From Collimonas sp. OK412 (GTDB lineage: Bacteria; Pseudomonadota; Gammaproteobacteria; Burkholderiales; Burkholderiaceae_D), in contig NZ_FOLC01000023.1 of NCBI RefSeq assembly GCF_900112135.1, positions 1-64,000 of the forward strand: a DNA stretch of 64,000 bases. The letters are read 5' to 3'. The notes beneath the pieces were generated by a model that did no database searches, had not been told where the DNA came from, and worked only from the letters and a program-made list of their open reading frames with translations. Both the position numbers and the translations under genes were made by a program. Positions 44,707 through 53,584 of this stretch are shown piece after piece (position 1 is the first letter of the stretch; each line of letters opens with the position of its first letter).

Positions 44707-45279
44707 ATGCCAGCAGCCACCCTCTCCCGCGACCAGGTCGTCGATCGCATCCTGGCCGCTTTCCGCCGCTACGGCTATGAAGGCAGCAGCCTGTCGCGCC
44801 TGTCTGAGGCCACCGGCCTGGGACGGTCGAGCCTTTATCATTATTTCCCAAACGGCAAGGAAGACATGGCGAGCGCAGCCATGGCGGCGGTCGGCGCCTG
44901 GTTTACCCAGCATGTGCTGTCGACCCTGGACAGCCGCGAGGCATCCGCCATCCGCCTGCAGCGCTTCGCCGGCAAGCTGACTGAGTATTACGCCAACGGC
45001 ATGGCGCCCTGCCTGATGGATGTGTTCACCATCGGCGAAGCCGGCTCGCTGTTCCAGCAGCACCTGGGCGGTCGCATGCGGGCCCTGATGGCCTTGCTGG
45101 CCGGGGTGGCCGAGGAAGCTGGCGTGGATAAGGTGGAAGCCGCCGTACGTGCGGAGAATGCCGTGGTGGCGATTCAGGGATCGTTGATCGTGTCTCGCGC
45201 CTTGGACAGCAACGGCCCTTTTTTGCGCATGATAGAAAACTTCCCCGCCATCCTGCTTGGCCCTCAGCCGGCCAAGTAA
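44707..45279 (+). CDS. TetR-family transcriptional repressor
   Basis: 190 residues. N-terminal helix-turn-helix: RDQVVDRILAAFRRYGYEGSSLSRLSEATGLGRSSLYHYFPNGKEDM. The C-terminal domain resembles the LmrA/YxaF group. Start 44707 (MPAATLSRDQ) is chosen for the domain boundary. A half-site TTCGGTACA 28 bp upstream (44679) equals one arm of the palindrome before the GST gene, pointing to self-control and repression of the downstream genes. Confidence 0.87.
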   Translation: MPAATLSRDQVVDRILAAFRRYGYEGSSLSRLSEATGLGRSSLYHYFPNGKEDMASAAMAAVGAWFTQHVLSTLDSREASAIRLQRFAGKLTEYYANGMAPCLMDVFTIGEAGSLFQQHLGGRMRALMALLAGVAEEAGVDKVEAAVRAENAVVAIQGSLIVSRALDSNGPFLRMIENFPAILLGPQPAK

Positions 45280-45304
45280 GGCATTTTTGATTTCCCGTTT
45301 TTAC

Positions 45305-45350
45305 TTGACAGCCTGGTTTTGCTTTTGTATTGTACCGATTGTTCGGTACA
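45305..45350 (+). promoter_or_regulatory. Promoter with overlapping TetR-type operator for the GST gene
   Basis: TTGACA (45305-45310) and TATTGT (45328-45333) are 17 bp apart. The -10 overlaps the perfect inverted repeat TGTACCGA-N4-TCGGTACA (45331-45350). The repressor upstream is the likely binder. Confidence 0.78.
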
Positions 45351-45416
45351 TAATCATGCAGTTTTCGCCAGGCATCGCTTGCGGTGCTTTTATTCCAGCC
45401 TTCCAGGAGATATTCC

Positions 45417-46055
45417 ATGCCAGCCGTCCGCCCAGCCCAACCGATCCGTCTTTACCGCGCCCCCTTGTCCGGCCATGCCCATCGCGTCCAGCTGTTTCTG
45501 TCCCTGCTGGACCTGCCGTTTGAAATGATCGATATCAACCTCGGCGCCGGCGAACAGAAAAAGCCTGAGTTCCTGGCCAAAAATCCGTTCGGCCAGGTGC
45601 CGGTGATCGAAGACGGCGAGGTCACGCTGGCCGACTCGAACGCGATCCTGGTCTACCTGGCAAGCAAATACGGCGACGCCGGCTGGCTGCCGCGCGATCC
45701 TTTGGGAGCGGCAACCGTGCAGCGCTTCCTGTCGCTGGCCGCGGGCGAAATTTTCCGCGGCCCGGCCAGCGCCCGCCTGGCGACCTTGTTCGGCATGCCG
45801 CTCGACCTTGGCGCGGCCTGCGCCACCGCCACACGACTGTTCACCCTGCTGGAGCCGCACCTGGCCAGCCGCCCGTTCCTGGCCGGCGCCCAGGTGACCA
45901 TCGCCGATGTGGCGGCGTACAGCTACATCGCGCATGCGCCGGAGGGCGGCGTGGCGCTGGACGACTACCCGCAGATCCGCGCATGGCTGGGACGGGTTGA
46001 AGCCTTGCCCGGTTTTGTCGCCATGCAAGCCACACCGCCGGCGCTGGCGGCCTGA
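45417..46055 (+). CDS. Glutathione S-transferase
   Basis: 212 residues. The N-terminal thioredoxin-like domain has IRLYRAPLSGHAHRVQLFLSLLDLPFEMIDINL, the cis-proline NPFGQVPVIEDGEVTLADSNAILVYLASKYG and its glutathione-binding Ser. The C-terminal helical domain has FLAGAQVTIADVAAYSYIAHAPEGGVALDDYPQIRAWLGRVEALPGF. AGGAG precedes start 45417. Under the TetR operator and followed by a flavin oxidoreductase; a detoxification unit is likely. Confidence 0.88.
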   Translation: MPAVRPAQPIRLYRAPLSGHAHRVQLFLSLLDLPFEMIDINLGAGEQKKPEFLAKNPFGQVPVIEDGEVTLADSNAILVYLASKYGDAGWLPRDPLGAATVQRFLSLAAGEIFRGPASARLATLFGMPLDLGAACATATRLFTLLEPHLASRPFLAGAQVTIADVAAYSYIAHAPEGGVALDDYPQIRAWLGRVEALPGFVAMQATPPALAA

Positions 46056-46106
46056 GACCGCGTTCCGGCCATCAATCAATCGGAGCGCCCTACCAAGGAG
46101 CCAAGA

Positions 46107-47090
46107 ATGTCCCATCCTGAAATCGCCGCAGCCGGTCCAGACAGCACGCCTTTCCATCGCGGCGAACGCGCGGTGCAGCAGCGCGCCGGCGTGCTTGAAA
46201 TGATGGCGAGCCGCGGCCAGCTGCTGCGCAGCTTCATGCCCGACCAGCACCGCGAGTTTTTCCAGCAGCTGCCGTTCATGATCGTCGGCAGCATCGACCG
46301 CGAACAGCAGCCGTGGGCGTCGATCGTCACCGGCGCGCCCGGTTTCGTGACTTCGCCGGACGCCGAGCACCTGGAGATACATCCGCATGTGCTGGCAGCC
46401 GATCCGCTGCAGCAGACGCTGGCCGACAACGCAGCCATCGGCTTGCTCGGCATCGAACCGCATACCCGCCGCCGCAACCGCATGAACGGCAAGGTCGAGA
46501 AAATCGGCGCGGCAGGATGGACGCTGAAGGTAGACCAGAGCTTCGGCAACTGCCCGAAATATATCCAGGCGCGCCGTCCCACCCTGGTCGAAGGCGACGA
46601 CGCCGCGGCGCCCGTAGTGCACAGGGCAACCCGGCTGGACGCCGCGATGCAAGACCTGGTCGCCGGCGCGGACACTTTTTTCATCGCCACGGCCTTCATG
46701 GGCAAACCTGCCGATGCAAGCAACCGCCAGTACGGGGTTGACGTGTCGCATCGCGGCGGCAAACCCGGCTTCGTCCGCATCGACGATGAAAAGACGCTGA
46801 CGGTACCCGATTTCGTCGGCAACTCTTTCTTCAACACCATCGGCAATCTGGTCGAGCATCCGCGCGCCGGTTTGCTGTTCATCGATTTCGCCAGCGGCGA
46901 CGTGCTCTACCTGGCGGCCAGCGCCGAGCTGGTCTGGGATGGCCCCGAAGTGGCGGCATTCAAGGGCGCCGAACGTTTGCTGCGCTTCCGCGTGGAGCAG
47001 GCGATACGGGTCGAAGCCTCGCTGCCGCTGCGCTGGAGCGAAGCGGAACTGTCGCCGGCGCTGGCGCCCATGGGTTCCTGGCAGAGATAA
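46107..47090 (+). CDS. Pyridoxamine-phosphate-oxidase-like flavin protein
   Basis: 327 residues with a split-barrel FMN-binding fold. Recognisable parts: PDQHREFFQQLPFMIVGSIDREQQPWASIVTGAPGFV, IGLLGIEPHTRRRNRMNGKVE, FGNCPKYIQARR, and a second copy of the barrel core FFIATAFMGKPADASNRQYGVDVSHRGGKPGFVRIDDEKTLTVPDFVGNSFFNTIGNL. Probably a redox enzyme rather than a vitamin B6 enzyme. It shares the GST transcription unit, 51 bp after it, and ends at a strong terminator. Confidence 0.83.
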   Translation: MSHPEIAAAGPDSTPFHRGERAVQQRAGVLEMMASRGQLLRSFMPDQHREFFQQLPFMIVGSIDREQQPWASIVTGAPGFVTSPDAEHLEIHPHVLAADPLQQTLADNAAIGLLGIEPHTRRRNRMNGKVEKIGAAGWTLKVDQSFGNCPKYIQARRPTLVEGDDAAAPVVHRATRLDAAMQDLVAGADTFFIATAFMGKPADASNRQYGVDVSHRGGKPGFVRIDDEKTLTVPDFVGNSFFNTIGNLVEHPRAGLLFIDFASGDVLYLAASAELVWDGPEVAAFKGAERLLRFRVEQAIRVEASLPLRWSEAELSPALAPMGSWQR

Positions 47091-47091
47091 A

Positions 47092-47125
47092 AAAGCCGGC
47101 TGCCTTTTCCAAGGCAGCCGGCTTT
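47092..47125. terminator. Strong bidirectional terminator
   Basis: AAAGCCGGCTGCCTT pairs exactly with AAGGCAGCCGGCTTT around a TTCC loop, with T-rich flank to the right and A-rich flank to the left. It separates the convergent flavin protein gene and phosphoesterase gene. Confidence 0.92.
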
Positions 47126-47153
47126 ATCTTTTTCCCCGCCGAGCTTGCGCGGA

Positions 47154-49292
47154 TTACTCTTGCGGCACCGGCGTCAATGCGCCGGTCAGGTCGCCCATCG
47201 GCTTGGCGCCGTTCGCCACCAGCGCCTTGTCGCGTGCGGTAAGGCCAGGCAACACCGGCAACGCATAACGATTGGTGATGAAGCGCAGGATGGAAGCGGT
47301 GTCGTACTGGGTGTGGTCGACGAAACCTTTCTTCGCATACGGCGACACCAGGAGAGTCGGCAAGCGTGTGCCCGGACCCCAGCGATCGCCCTTGGGCGGC
47401 GCCACGTGATCCCAGAAGCCGCCGTTTTCATCGTAAGTCACCACGATCAGCATGTGCTTCCACTGCGGGCTGGCCTGCAGCTTGGTGATGACGTCGGCGA
47501 CGTGGGCATCGCCGTCAGCCACGTTGGCATAACCGGGATGCTGGTTCAAGTTGCCTTGCGGCTTGTAGAACGCAACCGCAGGCAGTTTGCCGGCAGCAGC
47601 ATCCTGCAGGAACGAAGCATCAAAATCCTTCAGGTGGCTGGCGCGTTCGGCAGCGCCGGCGGCCGTGGCCGGATCGAAGCGGCTATAGTAGTTGAACGGC
47701 TGGTGGTGCGGCTGGAACTGGACCTTGCCGCCGTAGATCACGCTGCGGGTGGCGTTCGGCGCATCTGCCAACGCTGCGTTCCAGGCGCCTGCATACCAGG
47801 CCCAGTCGACGCCCTTGCTGGTCAGCTCGTCGCCGATGTTGGTCTGGGTCTGGACCGGCAGGGTAGTAGCCTTGCTTGGGTCGGCGTACGCTGCCACGGC
47901 GGCGGCGTTGTTGCCGCTAGGCTGGTACGGCGGCTGCATGGTGTTGACCGCGTAGAACATGCCGGAAGCGTCTTTCGGCGTGATGGTGCTGTCCTTCAGG
48001 TAGACCGGCGCGCCGTTCAATACTGAAGTCGGATTGCCGGTGCCCGGAGTCAGGCCGACCAGGTTGCCGCTGGCGTCGAGCGTGACGGCGGAGATGTTGC
48101 CCTTGGCGGGCGAAGTGGCGGCGTCGGCGTTCGGGTAAGTCGGGGCGCAGGCGCAGATCAGGTATTGGTGGGTCAGGAAGGAGCCGCCGAAAGCACCCAT
48201 GAAGAAGTTGTCGGCCAGCGTGTATTGCTTGGCGATATTCCACAGCTTCATCTTGCTGCCGTCGTAATAGCCCATGCTGAGGCCGCCGGCATCGGAGTAC
48301 GCGGCGAACTTGTCGTTCTTGCCGCCGTTGATCTGCATCTGGTTATTGAAGAAACGATGCACCAGGTCGCGCGTGATCACGGACGACGACATGTAGATCG
48401 GGCTGTTGGCGTCATCGATCTGGAACGGCTTGTTCGGCAGGTTGGCCGATTGCGCCTGGGTGATGACGGTGCTCTGGCCGGCCAGGGTCATGCCGCCCCA
48501 GGTCGGCGGCAGGACCGGCAGGGTGCTGCCGTCGAAATCCTTTTGCGGTACATAGCTGGAAGTCGAGGTCGGATTGACGCCGGGAATGCCGTTGGCGCCG
48601 GGGAACAGGCCGTACAGGTTGTCGAAGCCGCGGTTCTCGGCAAAGATCACCACCACGTTCTGGATGTTGTTCATCGCCAGCGCGCCGGCCAGGGCCTGGC
48701 CCAGGTCAACCGTGCCGCCTTGGGCGATGGCCGCCGCGATGGCAGCGTTGACGGCCGCTGCTTCCGCTTTCAGCTTGGCCAGGTCATTGCCGCCCAGCTT
48801 GTTGATGTCGGCCAGCAGGTTGGCTTCGGCAGTGCCGATCTTGGCGGCCAGCTTCTTGCTGGCGTCGGCGAAATCGCCGCCGTTGGCATCCATGGCGGCT
48901 GTCAGTTCGGTCGAGATGGCGCTGATGAAAGCGCTGCGGCCGAGCGGCGCGCGGAACACCAGCTTCTGCGTGATGGCGCTGCCTTTGTCGCCCAGCGCTT
49001 CGTGGCGGATGGCGTCGGTATCGACGGTGGCCACCACCGCGCCCTGGCCCTTGAGGGAAAATGAACCGTCGGGAGCAGTCCTGGCTACCGGCGATGCGGC
49101 GTCGCACGTCGCTTTCTTTACCTTGTCTTCGAAGCAGACCTTGGCGTTTTCGTAATAGCTGCCGGTTACCTGGCCGCTGGTCACTGCACCGGTGGCCTCG
49201 CCGATCGAGCTGCCGCCGCCGCAGGCGCTCAGGCCCGCCGATAGTGTCACCGTTGCCACCGTTACCGGCAGCCATTGCATGGTCCGCTTCAT
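47154..49292 (-). CDS. Exported lipoprotein phosphoesterase (AcpA / phospholipase C family)
   Basis: 712 residues. The N-terminus is a lipoprotein signal with LSAGLSACGGGSS. About 210 residues of helical alanine-rich linker precede the alkaline-phosphatase-superfamily phosphoesterase domain, which starts with IQNVVVIFAENRGFDNLYGLFPGANGIPGV and contains MLIVVTYDENGGFWDHVAPP and GTRLPTLLVSPYAKKGFVDHTQYDTASILRFI. The family includes bacterial acid phosphatase and non-haemolytic phospholipase C. GGGGAGG stands before start 49292. A Pho box upstream supports phosphate-starvation control. Confidence 0.85.
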   Translation of the reverse strand: MKRTMQWLPVTVATVTLSAGLSACGGGSSIGEATGAVTSGQVTGSYYENAKVCFEDKVKKATCDAASPVARTAPDGSFSLKGQGAVVATVDTDAIRHEALGDKGSAITQKLVFRAPLGRSAFISAISTELTAAMDANGGDFADASKKLAAKIGTAEANLLADINKLGGNDLAKLKAEAAAVNAAIAAAIAQGGTVDLGQALAGALAMNNIQNVVVIFAENRGFDNLYGLFPGANGIPGVNPTSTSSYVPQKDFDGSTLPVLPPTWGGMTLAGQSTVITQAQSANLPNKPFQIDDANSPIYMSSSVITRDLVHRFFNNQMQINGGKNDKFAAYSDAGGLSMGYYDGSKMKLWNIAKQYTLADNFFMGAFGGSFLTHQYLICACAPTYPNADAATSPAKGNISAVTLDASGNLVGLTPGTGNPTSVLNGAPVYLKDSTITPKDASGMFYAVNTMQPPYQPSGNNAAAVAAYADPSKATTLPVQTQTNIGDELTSKGVDWAWYAGAWNAALADAPNATRSVIYGGKVQFQPHHQPFNYYSRFDPATAAGAAERASHLKDFDASFLQDAAAGKLPAVAFYKPQGNLNQHPGYANVADGDAHVADVITKLQASPQWKHMLIVVTYDENGGFWDHVAPPKGDRWGPGTRLPTLLVSPYAKKGFVDHTQYDTASILRFITNRYALPVLPGLTARDKALVANGAKPMGDLTGALTPVPQE

Positions 49293-49390
49293 AAACCCTC
49301 CCCGGGCGATAAAAAGCGCAATCGTATGCCCCGAATATTTCAGCTGTGTGAAATGCGGTAGCGGCCGCCATTTATTTTCAGGATGTGGAT

Positions 49391-49408
49391 GTGTCATCGT
49401 TCTGTCAC
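49391..49408 (+). promoter_or_regulatory. Pho box
   Basis: GTGTCAT-CGTT-CTGTCAC: two 7-bp repeats with 4-bp spacing, matching the PhoB consensus CTGTCAT at 6 of 7 positions in the left repeat; the right repeat is CTGTCAC. A TAGGCT 10 bp to the right could be the -10 of the peroxidase gene. It lies between the divergent phosphoesterase and peroxidase genes and could serve either. Confidence 0.75.
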
Positions 49409-49479
49409 ACAACGCTGCTAGGCTTGCCTCCCATTCGACGCGGCGCTCCGCTCGTCCCCAAGGCTCGTCAGACATTCCT

Positions 49480-50739
49480 ATGAAACCAGCGGTCATTGCA
49501 TTCCTGAGCGGCGTCGCCGTGCTTCTCCTGAACGGCTGCGGCCAGCAGCATGCGGACGCCGAAGCAGCCAAGCCCGCTGCCCCGGCCTACGTCGGCGCGA
49601 CCTATGCGCCGACGCTGAAAAAGCAGCCCTCGGTAGCCGACATGACCGCGCTCGGCCGCACCATGTTTTCCGATCCTTCGCTGTCGGCTTCGGGCAAGAT
49701 GTCTTGCGCTACCTGCCACAGCCCCGACCATGCATTCGGCCCGCCCAACAACCTGGCGGTGCAGCTGGGCGGCAAGGAAATGAAAACGCTGGGCACGCGC
49801 GCCGTGCCTTCGCTGCGCTACATACAGAACGTGCCGGCCTTCACCGAACATTTCTTCGACGACGACGGCGACGACAGCATCGACGCCGGCCCCACCGGCG
49901 GCCACAACTGGGACGGCCGCGCGCCGTCGACCCACGACCAGGCGCGGATCCCGCTGCTGTCGGCGCACGAAATGGGCAATGCGAATGCAGCCGAAGTGGT
50001 GGAAAAACTGAAAAAATCCAGCTACGCGGCGCAGTTCCGCGCCACCTTCGGCGAGGATATTTTCGACAACCAGGAGCAAGCCTTCAAATGGGCGCTGATG
50101 GCGCTGGAAGTATTCCAGGAAAGCCCGACCGAATTCTATCCCTACAACAGCAAATACGACGCCTTCCTGCGCCAGCAGGTCCAGCTCAGCAAGCAGGAGC
50201 TGAACGGCCTGCGCCTGTTCAACGATGCATCGAAAGGCAACTGCGCCTCCTGCCACATCAGCGCAATCACGGCCAGCGGCGCCTTTCCGCAATTTACCGA
50301 CTACGGCCTGATCGCCATCGGCGTGCCGCGCAACAAGAATATCCGGGCCAACGCCGATCCGAAATATTACGACATGGGTTTGTGCGGCCCGGACCGCACC
50401 GACCTCAAGGACAAGACCGAGTATTGCGGCATGTTCAAGACGCCGTCCTTGCGCAATGTGGCGACGCGCAATGTGTTCTTCCACAACGGCAGCTTTACCA
50501 GCCTGGAACAGGTGATGAAATTCTACGTGCAGCGCGATACTCAGCCGCAGAAATGGTATCCCAAGGCCAAAGACGGCAGCGTCATGAAATACGACGACCT
50601 GCCGCCGGCCTACCACGGCAACGTCAATGTGGAAGCGCCGTTCGACCGCAAGCCGGGCGACCGGCCGGCGTTGACGGACAGCGAGATCAAGGATGTGATG
50701 GCTTTCCTGAAAACCCTGAACGACGGTTACCGGCAATAA
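49480..50739 (+). CDS. Di-haem cytochrome c peroxidase family lipoprotein
   Basis: 419 residues. A lipoprotein signal (VAVLLLNGCGQQ) leads into a CCP/MauG-type protein with two haem c sites, MSCATCHSPDHAFGP and GNCASCHISA. RIPLLSAHEMGNAN, FKTPSLRNVATRNVFFHNGSFTSLEQV and DSEIKDVMAFLKTLNDGYRQ at the end are typical. Located in the periplasm, it reduces peroxide or oxidises a partner. It lies at the left edge of the T6SS island; a diverged copy of its last codons is found at the island's right edge (61001-61036). Confidence 0.88.
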   Translation: MKPAVIAFLSGVAVLLLNGCGQQHADAEAAKPAAPAYVGATYAPTLKKQPSVADMTALGRTMFSDPSLSASGKMSCATCHSPDHAFGPPNNLAVQLGGKEMKTLGTRAVPSLRYIQNVPAFTEHFFDDDGDDSIDAGPTGGHNWDGRAPSTHDQARIPLLSAHEMGNANAAEVVEKLKKSSYAAQFRATFGEDIFDNQEQAFKWALMALEVFQESPTEFYPYNSKYDAFLRQQVQLSKQELNGLRLFNDASKGNCASCHISAITASGAFPQFTDYGLIAIGVPRNKNIRANADPKYYDMGLCGPDRTDLKDKTEYCGMFKTPSLRNVATRNVFFHNGSFTSLEQVMKFYVQRDTQPQKWYPKAKDGSVMKYDDLPPAYHGNVNVEAPFDRKPGDRPALTDSEIKDVMAFLKTLNDGYRQ

Positions 50740-51097
50740 ACAGGGATTTGCGGCGACTATCGACTCCAGCTGAATTAAGGTCAGAACGCTCTACCGGTGC
50801 ATCGGAACGACATCTATGTCTATCATGCCTATCTCGTGGATTGTTCAAGGCGGATATTAAGACTCTTCTTAAAACGGGCCTCGACGAATTCCATATGACG
50901 CTTCGCGTTTTGTCGACACTACCGTAACCACTCGCTCACGGACAGCTGTTTTGGCCAGGGCCGCATTCCCTTTGCGTCTCGAGGCCGTGAGCGTCGCAAC
51001 TCCACATCCACACTTGCTTTTTCACCAACATTTGCTTAACATAAGTGAAAAGTTATCTAAAAAGCATCGTATTGCCTTCAGGCGATGGGAGGGACGG
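50740..51097. other. 358-bp non-coding left end of the T6SS island
   Basis: No coding frame with family character. It has 9-bp inverted arms CGCTCACGG (50933-50941) and CCGTGAGCG (50985-50993) and then becomes AT-rich from about 51010 to the GGGAGGGAC ribosome site of vgrG. Base use differs from the preceding gene, so the junction between chromosome and island probably lies here. Confidence 0.45.
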
Positions 51098-53584
51098 ATG
51101 AAAAGTACTGCCAGAACGCTGCAAAGCCTGATCCAAGATCGCCAGCACAATCGCGTCTTGCGCCTGTCGTTCATTAACGATGATGCGCCTGACGCGGAAT
51201 TACTGGTCAACAGGCTGGATGCCAGCGAGGCCTTGAGCCGTGATTTTTCCTATACGCTAGAACTGTTGAGCGATGATCCTCACATAGAACTCAAGGCCAT
51301 GCTCGGCAAGCTGTTGTGCGTGGAATTGATCCGCAGCGACGGCTGCGCACGCTTTTTCACCGGTTACGTCGACCAATTCCGCTTCAAGCGCAGCGACGGC
51401 AACCTGGCGTTTTACGAGGCGCATCTGGTGCCTTGGCTGGCCTTCCTTAAAGAGCGTATGGATTGCCGCGTGTTTCACCAGCTGTCCTTGCAGGATTTGA
51501 CGGCGGCGGTGTTCGCCGAGCATGGCGGCTTGGCAGCATGGGATTGCACCCTGCATCATGACGACCCCATCGTCACCGAACGCTTCCAGTTCAACGAATC
51601 ACAAGCCAATTTCCTGCATCGCCGATGGGAAATGCTGGGCTGGCATTATCACTACGAACATGGGCCCACCGGCCATGTATTGAAGCTGTCGGATGACTCC
51701 ACTTATGCCGCCGCAATCGACGGCCGGCCCGAAGTGCCGTTCCAGCGCCACGGTGGCGCTGCCGAGGAAGCGGCAATTTGGGAGTGGTCGCCGTTCCGCC
51801 AATTTGCGGCGTCTACGGTCGCGCGCTCCAGCTACGATATCAAGAATCCCCGGCCGCAGCATGTCAGCGTCCCCACCATCAACCAGCAAGGCGCCGTGCC
51901 GTCCATCGAGTCTTACCAATATGCCGGCGCCTATGGCTTTAGCAGCCTGCAGGATGGTGACCGTGTATGCAAGGTGCTGGCCGAGGGGATCGAGGCGGCC
52001 GCGAAGCGCTTTGATGCGCGCGGCAATTGTCCCTATCTGCAACCGGGACGGTGGCAGCGCCTCACCGGCCATTTCGATGAGGACTGGTCGCCCCAGCGCG
52101 ACAAGCCGCACGACGAGCAAGACCATGAATTCCTGGTGATCAGCGTCGAACACTGCGCCACCAATAATTATCTGCAAGACGCCGATGCCGCCTCCGCCTA
52201 TACCAACACAGCCGTATGCATCCGCAAGAAAATCCCATGGCATCCGGAGCAGGGCTACAACAGCGAGGCGACCCGCATCTACGGCCTGCAAACCGCGACA
52301 GTCGTCGGTCCTGCCGGGCAAAATATTTTTGTTGATCATTTCGGACGCGTGAAGGTCCAGTTCCACTGGGACCGCCACGGCAAGAACAATCAAGACAGCT
52401 CCGCCTGGATACGTGTCTCCAGCGGCTGGGCCGGCGCGCAGCAAGGCATCATAGCGATTCCACGCAGCGGCCAGCTGGTGATCGTGCAATGGCTGGATGG
52501 AAACTGTGATCGTCCCATCATTACCGGATCAGTGATCAGCCAAGACAATATGCCGCCATGGGCTTTGCCGTCGCAAAGCGCACTGTCCGGCATCCGCAGC
52601 AGGGAGTTGGCACCGAAGGGCGGCAATGCCGTTGGCGGGCGCAGCAACCACCTGATATTTGATGATAGTAACAATGCCATACAGGCGCAGCTGAAAAGCG
52701 ACGCCTTCGACAGCATGCTGTCCTTAGGTTCCATCACCCGCATCAACAACAATGCCGGGCGGCAGGACCGGCGCGGCAGCGGCTTTGAGCTGAGGTCGGA
52801 TGCGCAGGGCGTACTGCGTTCGCATGGCATGCTGCTCACCACCGAAGCGCGCCCCAAGGGTGCAGCACATACCACCGACATGGGTGAAACTGTCTCGCGC
52901 CTGACGCAATCGCGGGATTTGCACGAGCAGCTGGCTGACCTGGCGCAAACCCATGAGGCGCAGCACGAACAGGCAGACCAGCAAGACGTCGCCAAGGCCA
53001 TCAAGGCGCAGAACGAGGCAATCAAGGGCAGCGGCGGCGATTTTCCTGAATTGGCAGAGCCACATCTGGTACTGGCCAGCCCCAGCGGCATCGAAAGCAG
53101 CAGCGCCGCTTCCACCCATCTCGCCAGCGCCGACCATACCGCGCTGACGGCCGGCGGGCATGTCTCGGTCGCCACCGGCAAATCATTTTTTGCAGCAGTC
53201 CAGGACCTGTGGTCGGTCTACGTTCACAAGCTCGGCGTCAAGCTGATCGCCGCCAGCGGCAAGGTGAGCATTCAAGCGCAAAGCGACAATCTTGAGCTGC
53301 TGGCGCAAAAGGTGCTGGATATCATCAGCACGCACGACTGGATCAATCTCAAGGCCAAGCTGGGCATACGTCTCAATGGCGGCGGCAGCGAGATTGTCCT
53401 CAGCGGCGACGGCATCAAGGAATATACGCCAGGCGGCCACGAAGTTCACGCGGCCGATCACCAGACCTTCGGGCCGCAAGCCAGGCCGCTGCACTTTCCC
53501 GGTCAGTTGCCGAATCACGATATCTGCATTCCTTGCTTGCTGAAAGCAGCACAACAAAAACTGGCCAGGGCGAATCCGGCATGA
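51098..53584 (+). CDS. vgrG: Type VI secretion tip protein VgrG
   Basis: Trimeric spike protein that carries effectors out of the cell. 828 residues: gp27-like N-terminal region (RQHNRVLRLSFINDDAPDAELLVNRLDASEALSRDFSYTLELLSDD), gp5-like OB region (VDHFGRVKVQFHWDRHGKNNQDSSAWIRVSSGWAGAQQG), then a DUF2345 C-terminal region (about 690-800; IAASGKVSIQAQSDNLELLAQ, DWINLKAKLGIRLNGGGSEIVL). Start 51098 is set by GGGAGGGAC. Its stop overlaps the adaptor gene by 4 bp. No tss core genes are present, so it is an orphan vgrG island. Confidence 0.94.
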   Translation: MKSTARTLQSLIQDRQHNRVLRLSFINDDAPDAELLVNRLDASEALSRDFSYTLELLSDDPHIELKAMLGKLLCVELIRSDGCARFFTGYVDQFRFKRSDGNLAFYEAHLVPWLAFLKERMDCRVFHQLSLQDLTAAVFAEHGGLAAWDCTLHHDDPIVTERFQFNESQANFLHRRWEMLGWHYHYEHGPTGHVLKLSDDSTYAAAIDGRPEVPFQRHGGAAEEAAIWEWSPFRQFAASTVARSSYDIKNPRPQHVSVPTINQQGAVPSIESYQYAGAYGFSSLQDGDRVCKVLAEGIEAAAKRFDARGNCPYLQPGRWQRLTGHFDEDWSPQRDKPHDEQDHEFLVISVEHCATNNYLQDADAASAYTNTAVCIRKKIPWHPEQGYNSEATRIYGLQTATVVGPAGQNIFVDHFGRVKVQFHWDRHGKNNQDSSAWIRVSSGWAGAQQGIIAIPRSGQLVIVQWLDGNCDRPIITGSVISQDNMPPWALPSQSALSGIRSRELAPKGGNAVGGRSNHLIFDDSNNAIQAQLKSDAFDSMLSLGSITRINNNAGRQDRRGSGFELRSDAQGVLRSHGMLLTTEARPKGAAHTTDMGETVSRLTQSRDLHEQLADLAQTHEAQHEQADQQDVAKAIKAQNEAIKGSGGDFPELAEPHLVLASPSGIESSSAASTHLASADHTALTAGGHVSVATGKSFFAAVQDLWSVYVHKLGVKLIAASGKVSIQAQSDNLELLAQKVLDIISTHDWINLKAKLGIRLNGGGSEIVLSGDGIKEYTPGGHEVHAADHQTFGPQARPLHFPGQLPNHDICIPCLLKAAQQKLARANPA

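Noticed and set aside
50740-51097. Extended vgrG start at 50951
   Set aside because: The added 49 residues have no VgrG character and the GGGAGGGAC ribosome site fixes ATG 51098.
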